Made by a program: the position numbers and the translations under genes
Origin: Nicotiana tabacum
Taxonomy: Eukaryota > Streptophyta > Magnoliopsida > Solanales > Solanaceae
Reading direction: 5' to 3'
Length of the DNA: 64,000 nucleotides
Assembly (NCBI RefSeq): GCF_000715075.1
Contig: NC_134101.1
Coordinates: 133,748,237-133,812,236, forward strand
The notes under the pieces: model-generated
Database searches by the model: none
What the model was told of the DNA's origin: nothing
What the model saw: the letters and a program-made list of their open reading frames with translations, nothing else
Shown: positions 47,721 through 58,600 of the stretch, piece after piece
How positions within the stretch are numbered: position 1 is the stretch's first letter
Layout: every line of letters begins with the position of its first letter

Positions 47721-48109
47721 AATATATATGCCGAAACTATCTCATTCGGGACTCAAAGGCTCCGACCGAACACAAATGACTCCGGTTACAAGGTTGTACC
47801 GGCCAAACTAATGCAACTTGGGGATGCCCGATCGTCACTACAAACTCACAGTCCTTCAATTACTTCGAATCTACTTCGGAAAGAACCGGTTAAATAGGCT
47901 ACCCTCGATACAGGCAAAAGAGCTTCGACCATGTCAGCTCCTAAACATCAGCTTCGAGAAACTCAACCTCCGAGCCAAAACCTCTCGAGGTGCTCGATCA
48001 TCGCCATATAATGACTCACAATCGAGGTTTTTTATTAAGCCGTCGAAGAGTCAAGCAAAAACTATTTATCCTTATCGAGGGAAAAATAAAGCCCACATAA
48101 ATGGCCGCA

Positions 48110-48490
48110 TCGACCAATGCGTAAGAGCCATTGTCGCCAGCCTAATGAGCCTCAGGGCCACACACATAAAAGGTCCCTTCAACCCAAGGCATAAGAGACA
48201 CTACCGCCAGCCCACATAAATGCAAAACTTGAGGGTCAAATGAGCTCGAGTCGTAACTCGATTCGGAGACTAAACCCAAAATAGTTAACTAAATATGCCT
48301 AAGAGCAAGTCATAAGAGCCATTGTCGCCAGCCCACATAAAAGGACGCATCGGCCGAAGGCGTAAGAGCCATTGTCGCCATCCCACACTAAAAGGCCGCA
48401 TTGGTCCAAGGAATAAGAGCCATTGCTACCAACCCATATAAAAGGTCGCATCGACCAGGCGCGTAACAGCCTACGGGCCAGCTTAATGAG
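48110..48490. repeat. TAAGAGCCATTGTCGCCAG repeat array in element B
   Basis: Units of about 50 bases combine TAAGAGCCATTGTCGCCAG, CCCACATAAAAGG and CGCATCGGCC. The clearest copies start near 48308, 48362 and 48412; partial ones are near 48122 and 48470. Confidence 0.8.
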
Positions 48491-49255
48491 CCCCAGGGCC
48501 ACACCACGACTCTAAAGGATTCCTACCAACTCAAAGACTAGTTCACCTGGCCAAATTCAAGACAGGAAGGGATACAAAAGAAATAAAGCCACAAAGTTTT
48601 CTTTTATACATATATGCAAAAAAATAATCTCCATTTACAAACATGCTATGAAAATGCTACATACAGATGGCAGAATCTATGCATCCCCTTGGGGGGCTAC
48701 GGCCTGCCGGCCTCATCTTCGCTTTTTTCAGCATCGGGCAAAAGTAACCGAGCGTCATGCTCGTCCGCCCTTGCTCATGCCAACTCTTCTAAGAGGGCAA
48801 AACCCCTAGCACAAATCTCCTCGAGGGTCTTTCTTTGATATTTGCAGCGAGCATATTCTTCAACCCTCTCTTCATGGTCGAGGATCCTTCTCAGCTTAGC
48901 TTGAGCATCGACAACATCCTTTGAATAGGTTGCCATCTCCTGGTCGGCCTTAGTTCAGCTCATTGCAGCTTCTGCCCGGGAATCAACGATATCAGTCCTA
49001 ACCTTTGAAAGCTCGGACTCGAGCTTCGCAATCATTTTTGTCTGAACCGAAGCATTATCAAAAACTAAGCAAAATTGAGCTTCAAAAGCAGGAATCAGTG
49101 CAAGTGCGTTGATGTTGAAATGATAAAAGGTTTGACGCGGAAAGAGAAGGTCAACTGCTTAAAATGGTGGGATCTCCAAAAAAGAGCAAAAGCATCCTTG
49201 TATATATATTGGAAAAAACAACGACGATTCGCCTGCTTCAAAGCCAATTAAAAGC

Positions 49256-49590
49256 ACCATCGCCAGTCCTGAGGTGGTACCCAACCTCGAGGACCTCCAT
49301 CAAAAAACGGTTAGGCTCTAGGAAGCCAATAACACCTTCACCAGTCCCGAGGTTGTACCTGACCTCGAGGGCCTCCATTAGAAAAAGGTTAGGCTCCAAG
49401 AAGCCAATAATACCTTCGCCAGTCCCGAGGTGGTACCCGACCTCGAGGACCTCCATCAGAAAAAGGTTAGGTTCCAGGAAGCCAATAATACCTTTGCCAG
49501 TCCCGAGGTGGTACCCGACCTCGCGGACCTTCATCAGTGAGAAGTCAGGCTCTAAAAGGCCAACAACGTCATCACCAGTCCCGAGGTGGT
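49256..49590. repeat. 78-bp tandem repeat, about four units
   Basis: The unit contains GTCCCGAGGTGGTACCCGAC, CTCGAGGACCTCCATCAG, AAAAAGGTTAGGCTC and AGGAAGCCAATAATACCTTC. The period is 78 bases, a whole number of codons. On the minus strand all units stay open. On the + strand one frame reads a coiled-coil-like DLEDLHQKKVRLQEANNT with stops in some units. Confidence 0.88.
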
Positions 49591-49591
49591 A

Positions 49592-50159
49592 CCAGACATA
49601 CAGGTGGAGTCATTTACTCTATGTTTCCTCCATGTCTGTTATGTACTTATTTATGTGCCTTACATACTCAGTACATTATTCGTACTTACATCCCTTTTGC
49701 ATGGGGACACTGTGTTTCATGCCCGCAGGTCCTGATAGACAGGTCGAGAGCCCTCTAAGTAGGCCATCAGCTCAGCGGAAGATGTTGGTGCGCTCCATTT
49801 TCTTCGAAGTTTCTTGTTTGGTTAGTATGAGTTAGATGTGTATTGTTTGGTATGACGAAACTCTATCCCGACCTTTATGAAAATTATGTATTCTTAGAGG
49901 CTTGTAGACAGATTTCATGTACGTAAAAGATCGTATGGCCTTGTCGGCCTATGTTCAGTGTTCAAGTGGTTATTTTTGTCTTAGAGGCCCATATGTTTTA
50001 TGTATAAGTTGGCATTACCTATTGTATTCTACCTATTTCACGGTAGCCTCTCCGGCTCAGTTATTTATGATATTATGACATGAAAAGATATGTTATGTTG
50101 GTATTCGGTTAAATAAGGTACCGCGTACCCGTCGCGGTCCATCGGTTTGGGTCGTGACA
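49592..50159 (+). repeat. Fragment of an element C type LTR (3' 568 bp)
   Basis: Closely similar to 55080-55647, the last part of element C's LTR, and ends at the same GGGTCGTGACA. The first 1.5 kb of the LTR and all internal sequence are absent. Similarity begins at a shared CCAGAC word. It splits the antisense ORF of element B. Confidence 0.88.
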
Positions 50160-50976
50160 GAGATCGCTTCGGGGTACCAAGTAGTGGCTGCAGGAATAAT
50201 GACCTCTTTGTGTTTCCTCCCGACCCGAATTATATCCGAGATCCTCACCCGGACGAAACTACTCATCCACCCTCGATCCTTCCCCTCGTCGGTGCTCGAG
50301 AAAAATGATTTTTTGGATCAGTGGTGAAGCCTGATCAAACCTCAATAAAATCGAGGGCTGTACAACCTAATCAAATGGTTGAGGGTAAAGGTCTCTCCCA
50401 CAACCCCTTTGGTGAAATGGCGGAGCATCAAGACTATCCTCCAGAAAGAAGGATAGATTTGACCGAGCGTCACTTGATATTTATCATAAAAATTGAGGAT
50501 AATCGGATCTATCTCCGAGGGAGAGGATTCAGAGGAATCGGCAGGACCCAAAGTGAATGGGTAAGTATACACATGAAGGAAGCCAGCCTTGTGATCCGTT
50601 ATATTTTCATCAGGACTGGGAATCTCCACCTCCACTGCCTCATCCCATCGGCAGTCTATCTTCACCGTCTCTATGTTGGTCACAACACTAATGTATCAAG
50701 ACACGTGTTCACATCGGCCCGACATGGATGAAGTGTTGTCAATGGTAAAGTCCTTCGACATATCAAGCTTGGTGGGAGTATATTGTCCCAAGGTAGGTAC
50801 TACTTTGGGTTTCCCTTTAGACGTTCGAGATGAAGAGGCAGCCTCGTCTCTCCGAGGAACCGTCTTGGAGGTTCTAGCCATGCTGATAGTGAAATTTCTC
50901 TGAAAAAGTAAGAAAAAAGGATGCAAGTAGGGATGGGTCTGGCTTCGCAAATCTGAAGTAGTTGAGAAAGTAAGAG

Positions 50977-51300
50977 TTATCCAACAATTGGTGCCTTTAT
51001 AAGAGCCTCGACATAGGTCATGATGCTCTCCTCAAAGGAAGGTACTTCTAGCACCATCCCTTCTCCCCATCCATAGTCTTTTCTGTTCATTTCGAGGTGC
51101 TCCTCCCCTACAAATGAGATGAACCTCAACGCGTGCTCCTGATGTCCTTGGACATTGGGAGGTCTCTCCAACGTAAAGTCTTTCCTCGAGACAAAGCATC
51201 TCGAGGCCTGCTCACCGGGCACCGGCGGTGTACCACCGACCGGATGCGAAACAGAGGCAAAACTCCCCTCTTGATGGGCAGATATCGACGTAGCAGTCAT
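50977..51300 (-). pseudogene. Antisense ORF fragment (copy y)
   Basis: Start ATG at 51300 (MTATSISAHQEGSF). The frame runs through PGEQASRCFVSRKDFTLE, ALRFISFVGEEHLEMN and VPSFEESIMTYVE, then ends at 50977. The EES-MTYVE end matches the region that precedes the VYTYPF motif in copy z, so this is a truncated N-terminus of a related antisense gene. It lies just upstream of copy z on the same strand. Confidence 0.55.
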
Positions 51301-51446
51301 GGTTACAATATAATAAGAGGAGGAGGATATAGATCTAGGCAAAGATTTTTGAGTTGAAGCAACGTGAGAACTAGCGCAAAGCACCAAGTTTCATGGGAGA
51401 AATAGTTACTCAAAGTAGAAGAATCTCCACTGAGGAAGCAAGCGAA

Positions 51447-51456
51447 TAAATATATA
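51447..51456 (-). promoter_or_regulatory. TATA box upstream of antisense ORF y
   Basis: The minus strand reads CCCCTATATATTTATTCG about 150 bases before the ATG at 51300. This is a plausible plant core promoter directing transcription against element B. Confidence 0.45.
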
Positions 51457-51954
51457 GGGGGAAGAGCAGCGACTGCTCTCCTACCCAAAGGGCCAATTAA
51501 TCCTGGTCATGGTAACGTCACTTTTCCTTAGGAAATATACTAGCAGGACCACCCGGGATCACCCCGGGGCCCCTTTTTATCAAATCGCATGAATGCTACT
51601 ACCCCACGAGAGTCGAGAGGTATCGAGACCTCGGGGGCTTCTTGCCATCATAAGCATCGGCCTCAAAGAAGCTATCAACCTAACTTCGATATAGGAACCG
51701 ATTTCAGGGGTCCCGATTATTCCAACAAAGGGCTCCAAAGGATTAATATTACAATTCAAAGCTTAGATCCACAAGAGCAGCAAGATATAAAGAATGGAAA
51801 GACTTGGGGCAGAAAAACCCTTTCATCATTGCCAAAAATATATTTACAAGGGACGTATTTACAAGAATCACTCCCCCGAGAGTACATGCATAGAAAGAAA
51901 AAAGGAAAAAAAGTAAAAGCGACACAAGGCCTACTCTTCGTCGCCACTATCCTC

Positions 51955-53556
51955 CTAACCATCTCCAGGATCCTCTTCTGAAGCGATCAAAAGAGCCGGA
52001 TTTCTCTCCAATTCTCGGGCCTCCTAAATCTCGGTCGAAAGATCGACACCTCTGGTTCTGACCCCCTCCAAGGCTTCCCTCGGGACTTCGCTCTAGCATG
52101 CTCGATAGCCCATGCCAGTTTATGCTCGGCCCTTATCGATATCTTACGGTCTATTTGATTCACCGTGGCTGCATCCTGTAGATAAGTGGCAACCTTCCCT
52201 TTGATCTCGGGCTTGGCCGTAGTCAGCACAACAACCTCCTTTTGAGCATTTTGGAGAAGATCGTGGGTCGATGTTAACTCCGAGGCAACTACCTCATTTC
52301 GTTCCTTTAGCTCGAGGATTTCCATATACTTTTGCTCAATCAGCAAATTCCTTTGACCGATCTGCGAAGGGAAAGGTAAACCAGTCAGTATCGAATTATT
52401 GGAGCGAAGGAAAGACTCATGCATAACAGAATACCTGCTCGGCAAGGGTAGCTTTTTCTCAGAGTGGTCCCTCCAAAGTAGTCCGAAACTCGCCTGACTC
52501 TTTCTCCTTTCGGGTAGAATGAACCTTCGATTCTCGCAGTCTCAAGGATAACCTCTCAAGCTCTTTTTCACGACACAAAATCTCCTCGTTAAGCTTAGAG
52601 AGGGAATGATCATATATCTCCTTACACTACAACAAAACAGAAGAGTTAGAAGAATGAAGAAAGCTGCTTGAGACTAAAGGAAATATACTTAAAGCAGCTA
52701 CCACCTGTTGCATGAACCTCTCAACCACCTTGACAGAACTGGGAGCATCAAGATCGACGTTCTCGCTAACATCGTCAAGAATATTGCCAAGCGTGCCTCC
52801 CCCCTTGAGATGACCCCCGGCTTTGGCAACGTTAGCATCTTGGGCATCCCTTAGCTCCCTGACGAGAACTGAGAGCCGGAAATGAAATCATCTATGTCAC
52901 AAATTTCCCCGATGGGCAACTCCTACTCCTGAAAGGCTCCGGGTCTCGACCCTTCGGGGTCAGCGGCAACGGTCCCCCCAGTGAAAACTGCACCAAACCC
53001 GATCATGGGATCTGAGGACACTTTGACGCCCTCCTCGAGGGTCTTCGATCTATAGGACCGACCTAAGTCGACCGTTCTCGATTCAGCAGCCTTCGATCGA
53101 GGCACCTGCGGGGCCCCTGGGCTCGACCTTGTCCTCCGTGCCAACTGACACTCGTCATCATCATCCTCATCCTCAACGCTGGGACTTACTCCGGAAGTTG
53201 AAGCCGAGGTCCTAGTAACGGCTCGAGGCTCGCATGAATTAGGTTTCTTTTCCACGGAAGGATAGGCAGCCGCCTTACCTTTCCTTTTCTTGCCTTTGCC
53301 GGGCTCCTAAGCCTCCATCTCGCCACCAGTGGGTGGCCTCATCAGCATATTCTCGCCAAGGCCTGCACGAGCGCAGTAACCATAATTTATCAGCACAAAG
53401 GATATAGAGAGAAATGCAAATCTAATATATAGGTGGTAAGGAAGCTCTACCATGATTCTTGGCCACCCATCGCTCCTTAGCCAGGTCGGGCCAAGACCGA
53501 ACAAGATATGGGAACGCGGTGTCCAACTTTTCGATCCACCCTGACAAATCCGAGAC
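51955..53556 (-). pseudogene. Antisense ORF (copy x), 5' truncated by element C
   Basis: Fragments in several frames run from the C insertion point downward: WTPRSHILFGLGPTWLRSDG near 53530-53450, a basic linker and a Ser/Asp-rich segment (VSPSVEDEDDDDECQLARRT) at 53200-53130. A coiled coil follows at 52445-52060 (YMEILELKERNEVVASELTS, KLAWAIEHARAKSR). After a frame change near 52010 an acidic C-terminus reads ASEEDPGDG and ends in TAG at 51955. The C-terminal layout (coiled coil, then an acidic tail) matches copy z. Identity as an antisense retroelement ORF is inferred. Confidence 0.6.
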
Positions 53557-55647
53557 TGTAACACCCTGCAATATTACAATGATGTTACGTTCTGTAGTAT
53601 TACATTATGATGATGTTACGCTTCACCGTAGTGTTACATTACAGTGATGTTACACTTCGTAGTATTAAGTTACAACGATGTTGTACCCTGTAGTATTGTA
53701 CGTTGAATTTGTCGTAAGGTAATTGACATCAGTCCAAGTAAAAGATTATTTGGAGATTATAAGGATTATGCTATTTCAAGCAAGTGATGAATAAATTCGT
53801 GTAGTTGAGAGGGAAGCAAGTCAAGGAAAATGATTTTTCGTCCAAGTTTGACATGTTGGATAAAATACGACTCGAGATAAAATACTCGGTATTTATGGAC
53901 TAGTGCCATACAAGGTAGCACATGACCATGATAGTAAGGTGTATTTAAAGTGAGTAGTATTTTAAGTAATTTGAAATAATTCTTAAATACGTGAAAATTT
54001 GGGTAATTATGGATTTTTAGTGGGAGATTTATGTAACTAAGCTAATTGAGTAAATTAAGATATTTTGGATAAGGAGTTAAATCTCCCAATGTGGCAGCAC
54101 GTCAAAGTCCATTTGATGACTCTTAAATTTGTGTTATAAGGTGGAAAATGAAGAAGAATGATGGCTTAGTCACCACATAAGTGGGACCCACATCCAAGGA
54201 CTTAAAAAGACTATCTAAAATCATTTTAAACCTCTACAATCACAAGGAAAGCTTCTGCAAAGTTCTTGGATTTTGAATAACAAAAACAACATTTTCATTC
54301 TAAAAAAAAAACTACATCAGATCCCTACCAAATTCCTTACCAAAACTCTACATTGAGATTCTAAAATATTACCTTAACAACGTGATTCTTTCAAGCAATT
54401 CTTACAAGATTTCAACCAAACTTCTTGCAACCAAACAATTCCAACGAGAATTGTTAGAGCTGTAGCAACGTAAAATTTTGCGATTCTAAAGGACTACGGT
54501 GCAACCTTTTCCAAGAATATTATACGGATTTTTCCCTACCCCCGGTATGTTAAGGTTATCCCTTATTTCTTATGGCATGATTTATACGAATGAGCAAATG
54601 CACAAATTCCATAAATGACTCTATTCATAGAAGTATTAGAGATATCTATATTCTTGAATTTCCATGTGTCATAATATTCTATCATCTCTTCATGGGTCTC
54701 AGAAGAATACGAAAGTTGAAAAGAGTTTACTTTACGATATTACTCAAAGGCAAAATGGTCTTATGACATTCCGAAAGATTTTATTAATGTACTTTTATGC
54801 ATTGCATTCATGTACATTGACCCATGATGAGGTGACATTATATACGCGTATATATGTATGTATATATATGTATATGGGATATGGGAAAGGTTATGACGTT
54901 ATATATGCACCACCACCTGATCAGCTGGTATACGTTGATGAATTTGCCCACAGTGGCCGAGATGATATGATGGGACGCCCTCAGAGGCTAATGATATTAT
55001 GAAACATGTACCTATACACGACATGACAATCATACGCATATGCATGACACTATAATTATTTCATAATTTACAAAGTTATCCAGACTTACAGGTGGAGTCC
55101 TTTACTCTATATTTCCTCAATGTCTGTTATGTACTTATTTAAGTGCCTTACATATTCAGTACATTATTTGTACTGACATTTCTTTTTCCTGGGGACGTTG
55201 CATTTCATTCCCGCAAGTCCCGGTAGACAGGTCGAGAGCCCTCCAAGTAGGCCATCAGCTCAGCAGAAGATGTTGGTGCACTTCATTTGCTTCAGAGTTT
55301 CTTGTTTGGTTAGTATAAGTTAGATGTGTATTGTTTGGTATGGCAGGACTCTGTCCCGACCTTTATGAAAATTATGTATTCTTAGAGGCTTGTAGACAAA
55401 TGTAATGTACGTAAAAGATCGTATGGCCTTGTCGGCCTATGTTCAGTGTTCAAGTGGTTATTTTGGTCTTAGAGGCCTATATATTTTATGTATAAGTTGG
55501 CATTACTTGTTATATTCTACCTATTTCACGGCAGCCTCTCGGGCTCAGTTATTTATGATATTATGACATGAAAAGATACGTTATGTTGGTACTCGGTTGA
55601 GTAAGGTACAGGGTGCCCGTCGCGGTCCATCGGTTTGGGTCGTGACA
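53557..55647 (+). repeat. Element C 5' LTR (2091 bp)
   Basis: Begins TGTAACACCC and ends GGGTCGTGACA, with a PBS right after it. The first 150 bases contain repeated TGATGTTAC/GTAGTATTAC words, and about 54838-54882 is a TATATG/TATACG microsatellite. It interrupts antisense ORF x of element B. Confidence 0.88.
53565..53700. repeat. Short tandem repeat at the start of element C LTR
   Basis: Four or five units of about 30 bases built on ATTACAATGATGTTACGTTC and TGTAGTATTAC. Confidence 0.7.
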
Positions 55648-58600
55648 AAAGTGGTATCAGAGTAGTTCTATCCTAGGGAGTCTACAAGCCGTGTCTAGTA
55701 GAGTCTTGTTTATGGGTGTGTCGTGCACCACACTTATAAGTAGGAGGCTATAGGGCATTTAGGACTGTCACTCTTTCTTCTTACTCTAGATCGTGTGGTA
55801 GAGCTCGCTTATAAGAGTTCAAATTCTGAAATTCTATTTTATTCATAATAAGACGTTACCTACATCCGAAAAAAAGGTTGGAAAGAGAGATAGTTGTGGA
55901 AGAACTAAGTCAGAGAAATTGAATTTTTGTATGATGCCTACGATAAGTAAATGTGAGGTCTTTCGCAGATCATGGGTGTAATGAAAGGTGTAAGCTTCCT
56001 GATAAGAAGCCTTATGGAAAAAAATACCTATTCACTTTAATGGTGAAAGACAATGAGAGATTCAGAAGATAAATACAAGTTTCAACAAGCAAAAGAAGCA
56101 AGATGAAGAAGAGTACGAGGCGCCCAATTAATGAAGGTTAACAGTGTTTATAATTCAAGCAGACGAAAATAAGCTTTTTGAGTTATATTCAACAGTAACA
56201 GAGGGATGTATAATTAGTCGTACCCATCTCAATTATGCCCTATGGGGGCTAACAGGTGTAGTTTAAGAAAAGGATAGAACATTAAGATCCGGGTGGGGTT
56301 AGAGTAACCCAAAATGGTGAATGGATTGTTTGTGTTAGTTGACATTTCCGAAGGGTATTACAAATGTGCCAATAGATTTTCTTGTGAGACACCTAGATGG
56401 TAGAATATTATGATTAGATGTGAATACTAGCATGAAAAAAAAAAATCAAAAGATAGGCACTGAAAGCCTGGATGGGATAAATATTACCTTAGTGTGACTC
56501 TCGTCCCTAGTAGAGCGAGGACGTTGAGCAAAGCGAAGAGCCAATGAATGAAGCAAAGAGATCTAAAAGCGAAAGAATGTCATGTTAAAGTTTTCACAAG
56601 AAAAGGGATATTCAGAAATATTAGCAGAAGAAAGATAAGGAAGCATTATGAATAAGGTGTGATGATAACGACGGTACGAAAAAAAAAGAAAAAAGAAATG
56701 ACAGTATTACATAGTCTAGTCAAGTAAATGAAGAGACGAGAGGTGACAGGCCTTAGGACAACAAAAGAATATTGGCCATGAAGTCATATCCTCATTTAAG
56801 AAGTAAGTTCGTGACTCTAACGTGATTACCAATAGGAAAAGCTAGGCGCTCGAATAATAGAGATCAGTACGGGCTGGTGAACAAGGTAAAGTAAACATGA
56901 ATTAGGGATTTAGTGATTTGATAATGGTCGACATCATGAGAATTTCAGATTTCGTGCCGGCAATAATAGAATGGACAACAAAAGAAGATTCATGAGAAAT
57001 TCAGCGAATGATCATTCAGGAAGATGCTTCCCTAAAACAAGCAATGTGAGCAAAGTTAAACTTAAGTGACTGTATGTTCTAGTTACACTAAATGTCACCA
57101 TTGTGAGTGAGGAATTTTGTTATCCTTGGTACAAAAAGATTACCGCAAGTGAGTAAGGATCATCGATGATGTGAAAAGACACCAAATATGAAGAGGAAAA
57201 ACATCTATAGGCAGGTCGTCATAGCTCAAAGTCTTGGTATTCCCTAAAGGGGGGAATATGGAATGATAAAGGAAGAATGCGATAAAAATAAGAAAGGGAT
57301 GAGATTGCACTTATCCAAATGTTACAGATATGCTATGATTCCAGGACGTTATGTAAGCACGAAGTAAAAAAAAAAGGAAAGTAAGGGTTCCTGCCTGGGA
57401 TGTTATTGACAGATAAGTAGCCAGCACGTGAGGTAAGTTAAGACAAGGAAATAACCCAAGAAAGATTACGCAGAATATGGATATGAGAATGGGCCGACGA
57501 GTAATTAGTAGTTGATTCAGGAATAGCCTAGTCATGACTACACAAGAAGTTATGGACAAATCAGTAGATCATGCAAGATGAATGTAGTAAACCCCAATAT
57601 GGAGAATTCAGCCTCGTAGAAATGTCATTATAATACTTGAAATATATTCAAATATTAGTCGGGCTAGTTAAAGGTACCGTATGAGTGTTACGGGGATAAA
57701 AGAAAGTGCCACTGGGAAGGCAATCAAAATGTCAGTTAAGAAGCAACCCTACAAGTACAAGGGCATGGAGGTAAGCAACTATGGATAATTATAGGCAAGG
57801 AAGGACATCAAAAGGTCTGTAATAAGCTCACAGCTTTACGAGGGTCAAGGGTTCTCCCTAAATACTACAACGAAAGACTAGCTGAGGAAATAAGAAAGAA
57901 GGCTTCAACTTAAGCACAACGACCTAAAGAGGAAATGGTCGTGTAACAATAATCTCACAACAACATTGTAAGCACTCCAAAGGAAAGTGGCACCTACTGT
58001 GGCTAATGAACGGGAAGTAAAATTAAAAGTAATATTCGAGATCATATGAGTTTCACGAAAACTCTGGCATTTGTGGGCACTAAGATAAGCTAAGTATGGA
58101 CGCAACAAGGGGCAGAAAAAACAGAAAAAGTAATAGCTTACGTTGAAAGAAAGCTAAGATGGAACGAATGAAATTATTCGATCAATGATCCATAGTTGGT
58201 TATGTTATGAAGATTCTGGAATACGTTAAAAGAAAGAATTGAGCCCAGGTAATAAACAAAGAATTAAATTATTAAAGGATTGTATCATGCATATTCCTCA
58301 GCACCCATAAAAGGCTAAATGGAATAGCTAATACCAGGAACCACATATCGGAAGATAGCTTAAGCCGACGTAAATGTTGATCCGAAGAAGGAGGAAACTA
58401 AAGAGTTACATTACCTAAGTAAATCAGAAGTTTGATTATTGGACCCAGAATAATAGAAACATCGTGATAGAGAACATTGTAGGATCTCCCTTAAAATCAA
58501 AGGTACGAGAGAGATAGTACAACAACCGTAGTCTATAACGACTCTACGATAAGGCCAGTTAAAAAACGTTAACAGCCTCATAAGAAGTCAGTATGAAACT

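Larger units (their letters stand above)
46559..48696 (+). other. Element B 3' region with tandem repeats
   Basis: No pol domain is seen. The stretch carries short repeated themes in CTCGGGGACTGGCGTCAA-like and TGTAAGACCT-like words and GC-rich islands, typical of the 3' non-coding part of Tat elements. Open frames here are short and not convincing. Confidence 0.65.
48697..50882 (-). pseudogene. Antisense ORF of element B (copy z), broken
   Basis: Read against gag. The probable start is the ATG at 50882 (MARTSKTVPRRDEAASSSRT). Next comes a domain at 50683-50342 with GFLHVYTYPFTLGP, YQVTLGQIYPSFWRIVLMLR and FTLNHLIRLYSPRFY, resembling the putative gypsy-type transposon family (PF04195-like). 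The C-terminal part near 48900-48697 reads MATYSKDVVDAQAKLRRILD, EEICARGFALLEELA and an acidic DAEKSEDEAGRP ending in TAG. It is broken by stops, by a 568-bp LTR fragment (49592-50159) and by an expanded 78-bp repeat. Such antisense ORFs are known in some Tat retrotransposons; their role is unknown. Confidence 0.65.
22156..53556 (+). mobile_element. Element B: Tat-lineage retrotransposon, itself split by later insertions
   Basis: B's own DNA is 22156-23887 and 45160-53556 (less the LTR fragment at 49592-50159). It has LTR, PBS, gag, protease, then a long repeat-rich 3' region with antisense ORFs. No RT, RNase H or integrase is visible, so it is a pol-deleted or non-autonomous copy. The Ogre-type element interrupts gag. 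Element C interrupts the 3' region at 53557. Its 3' LTR is not in the window. Confidence 0.8.

Noticed and set aside
49164..49835. 223-codon + strand frame with SPVPRWYPTSRTSI repeats
   Set aside because: It reads through the 78-bp repeat and continues into the unrelated LTR fragment, so it is not one gene.
54664..55002. 112-codon + strand frame
   Set aside because: It lies wholly inside the element C LTR and crosses its TATATG microsatellite.
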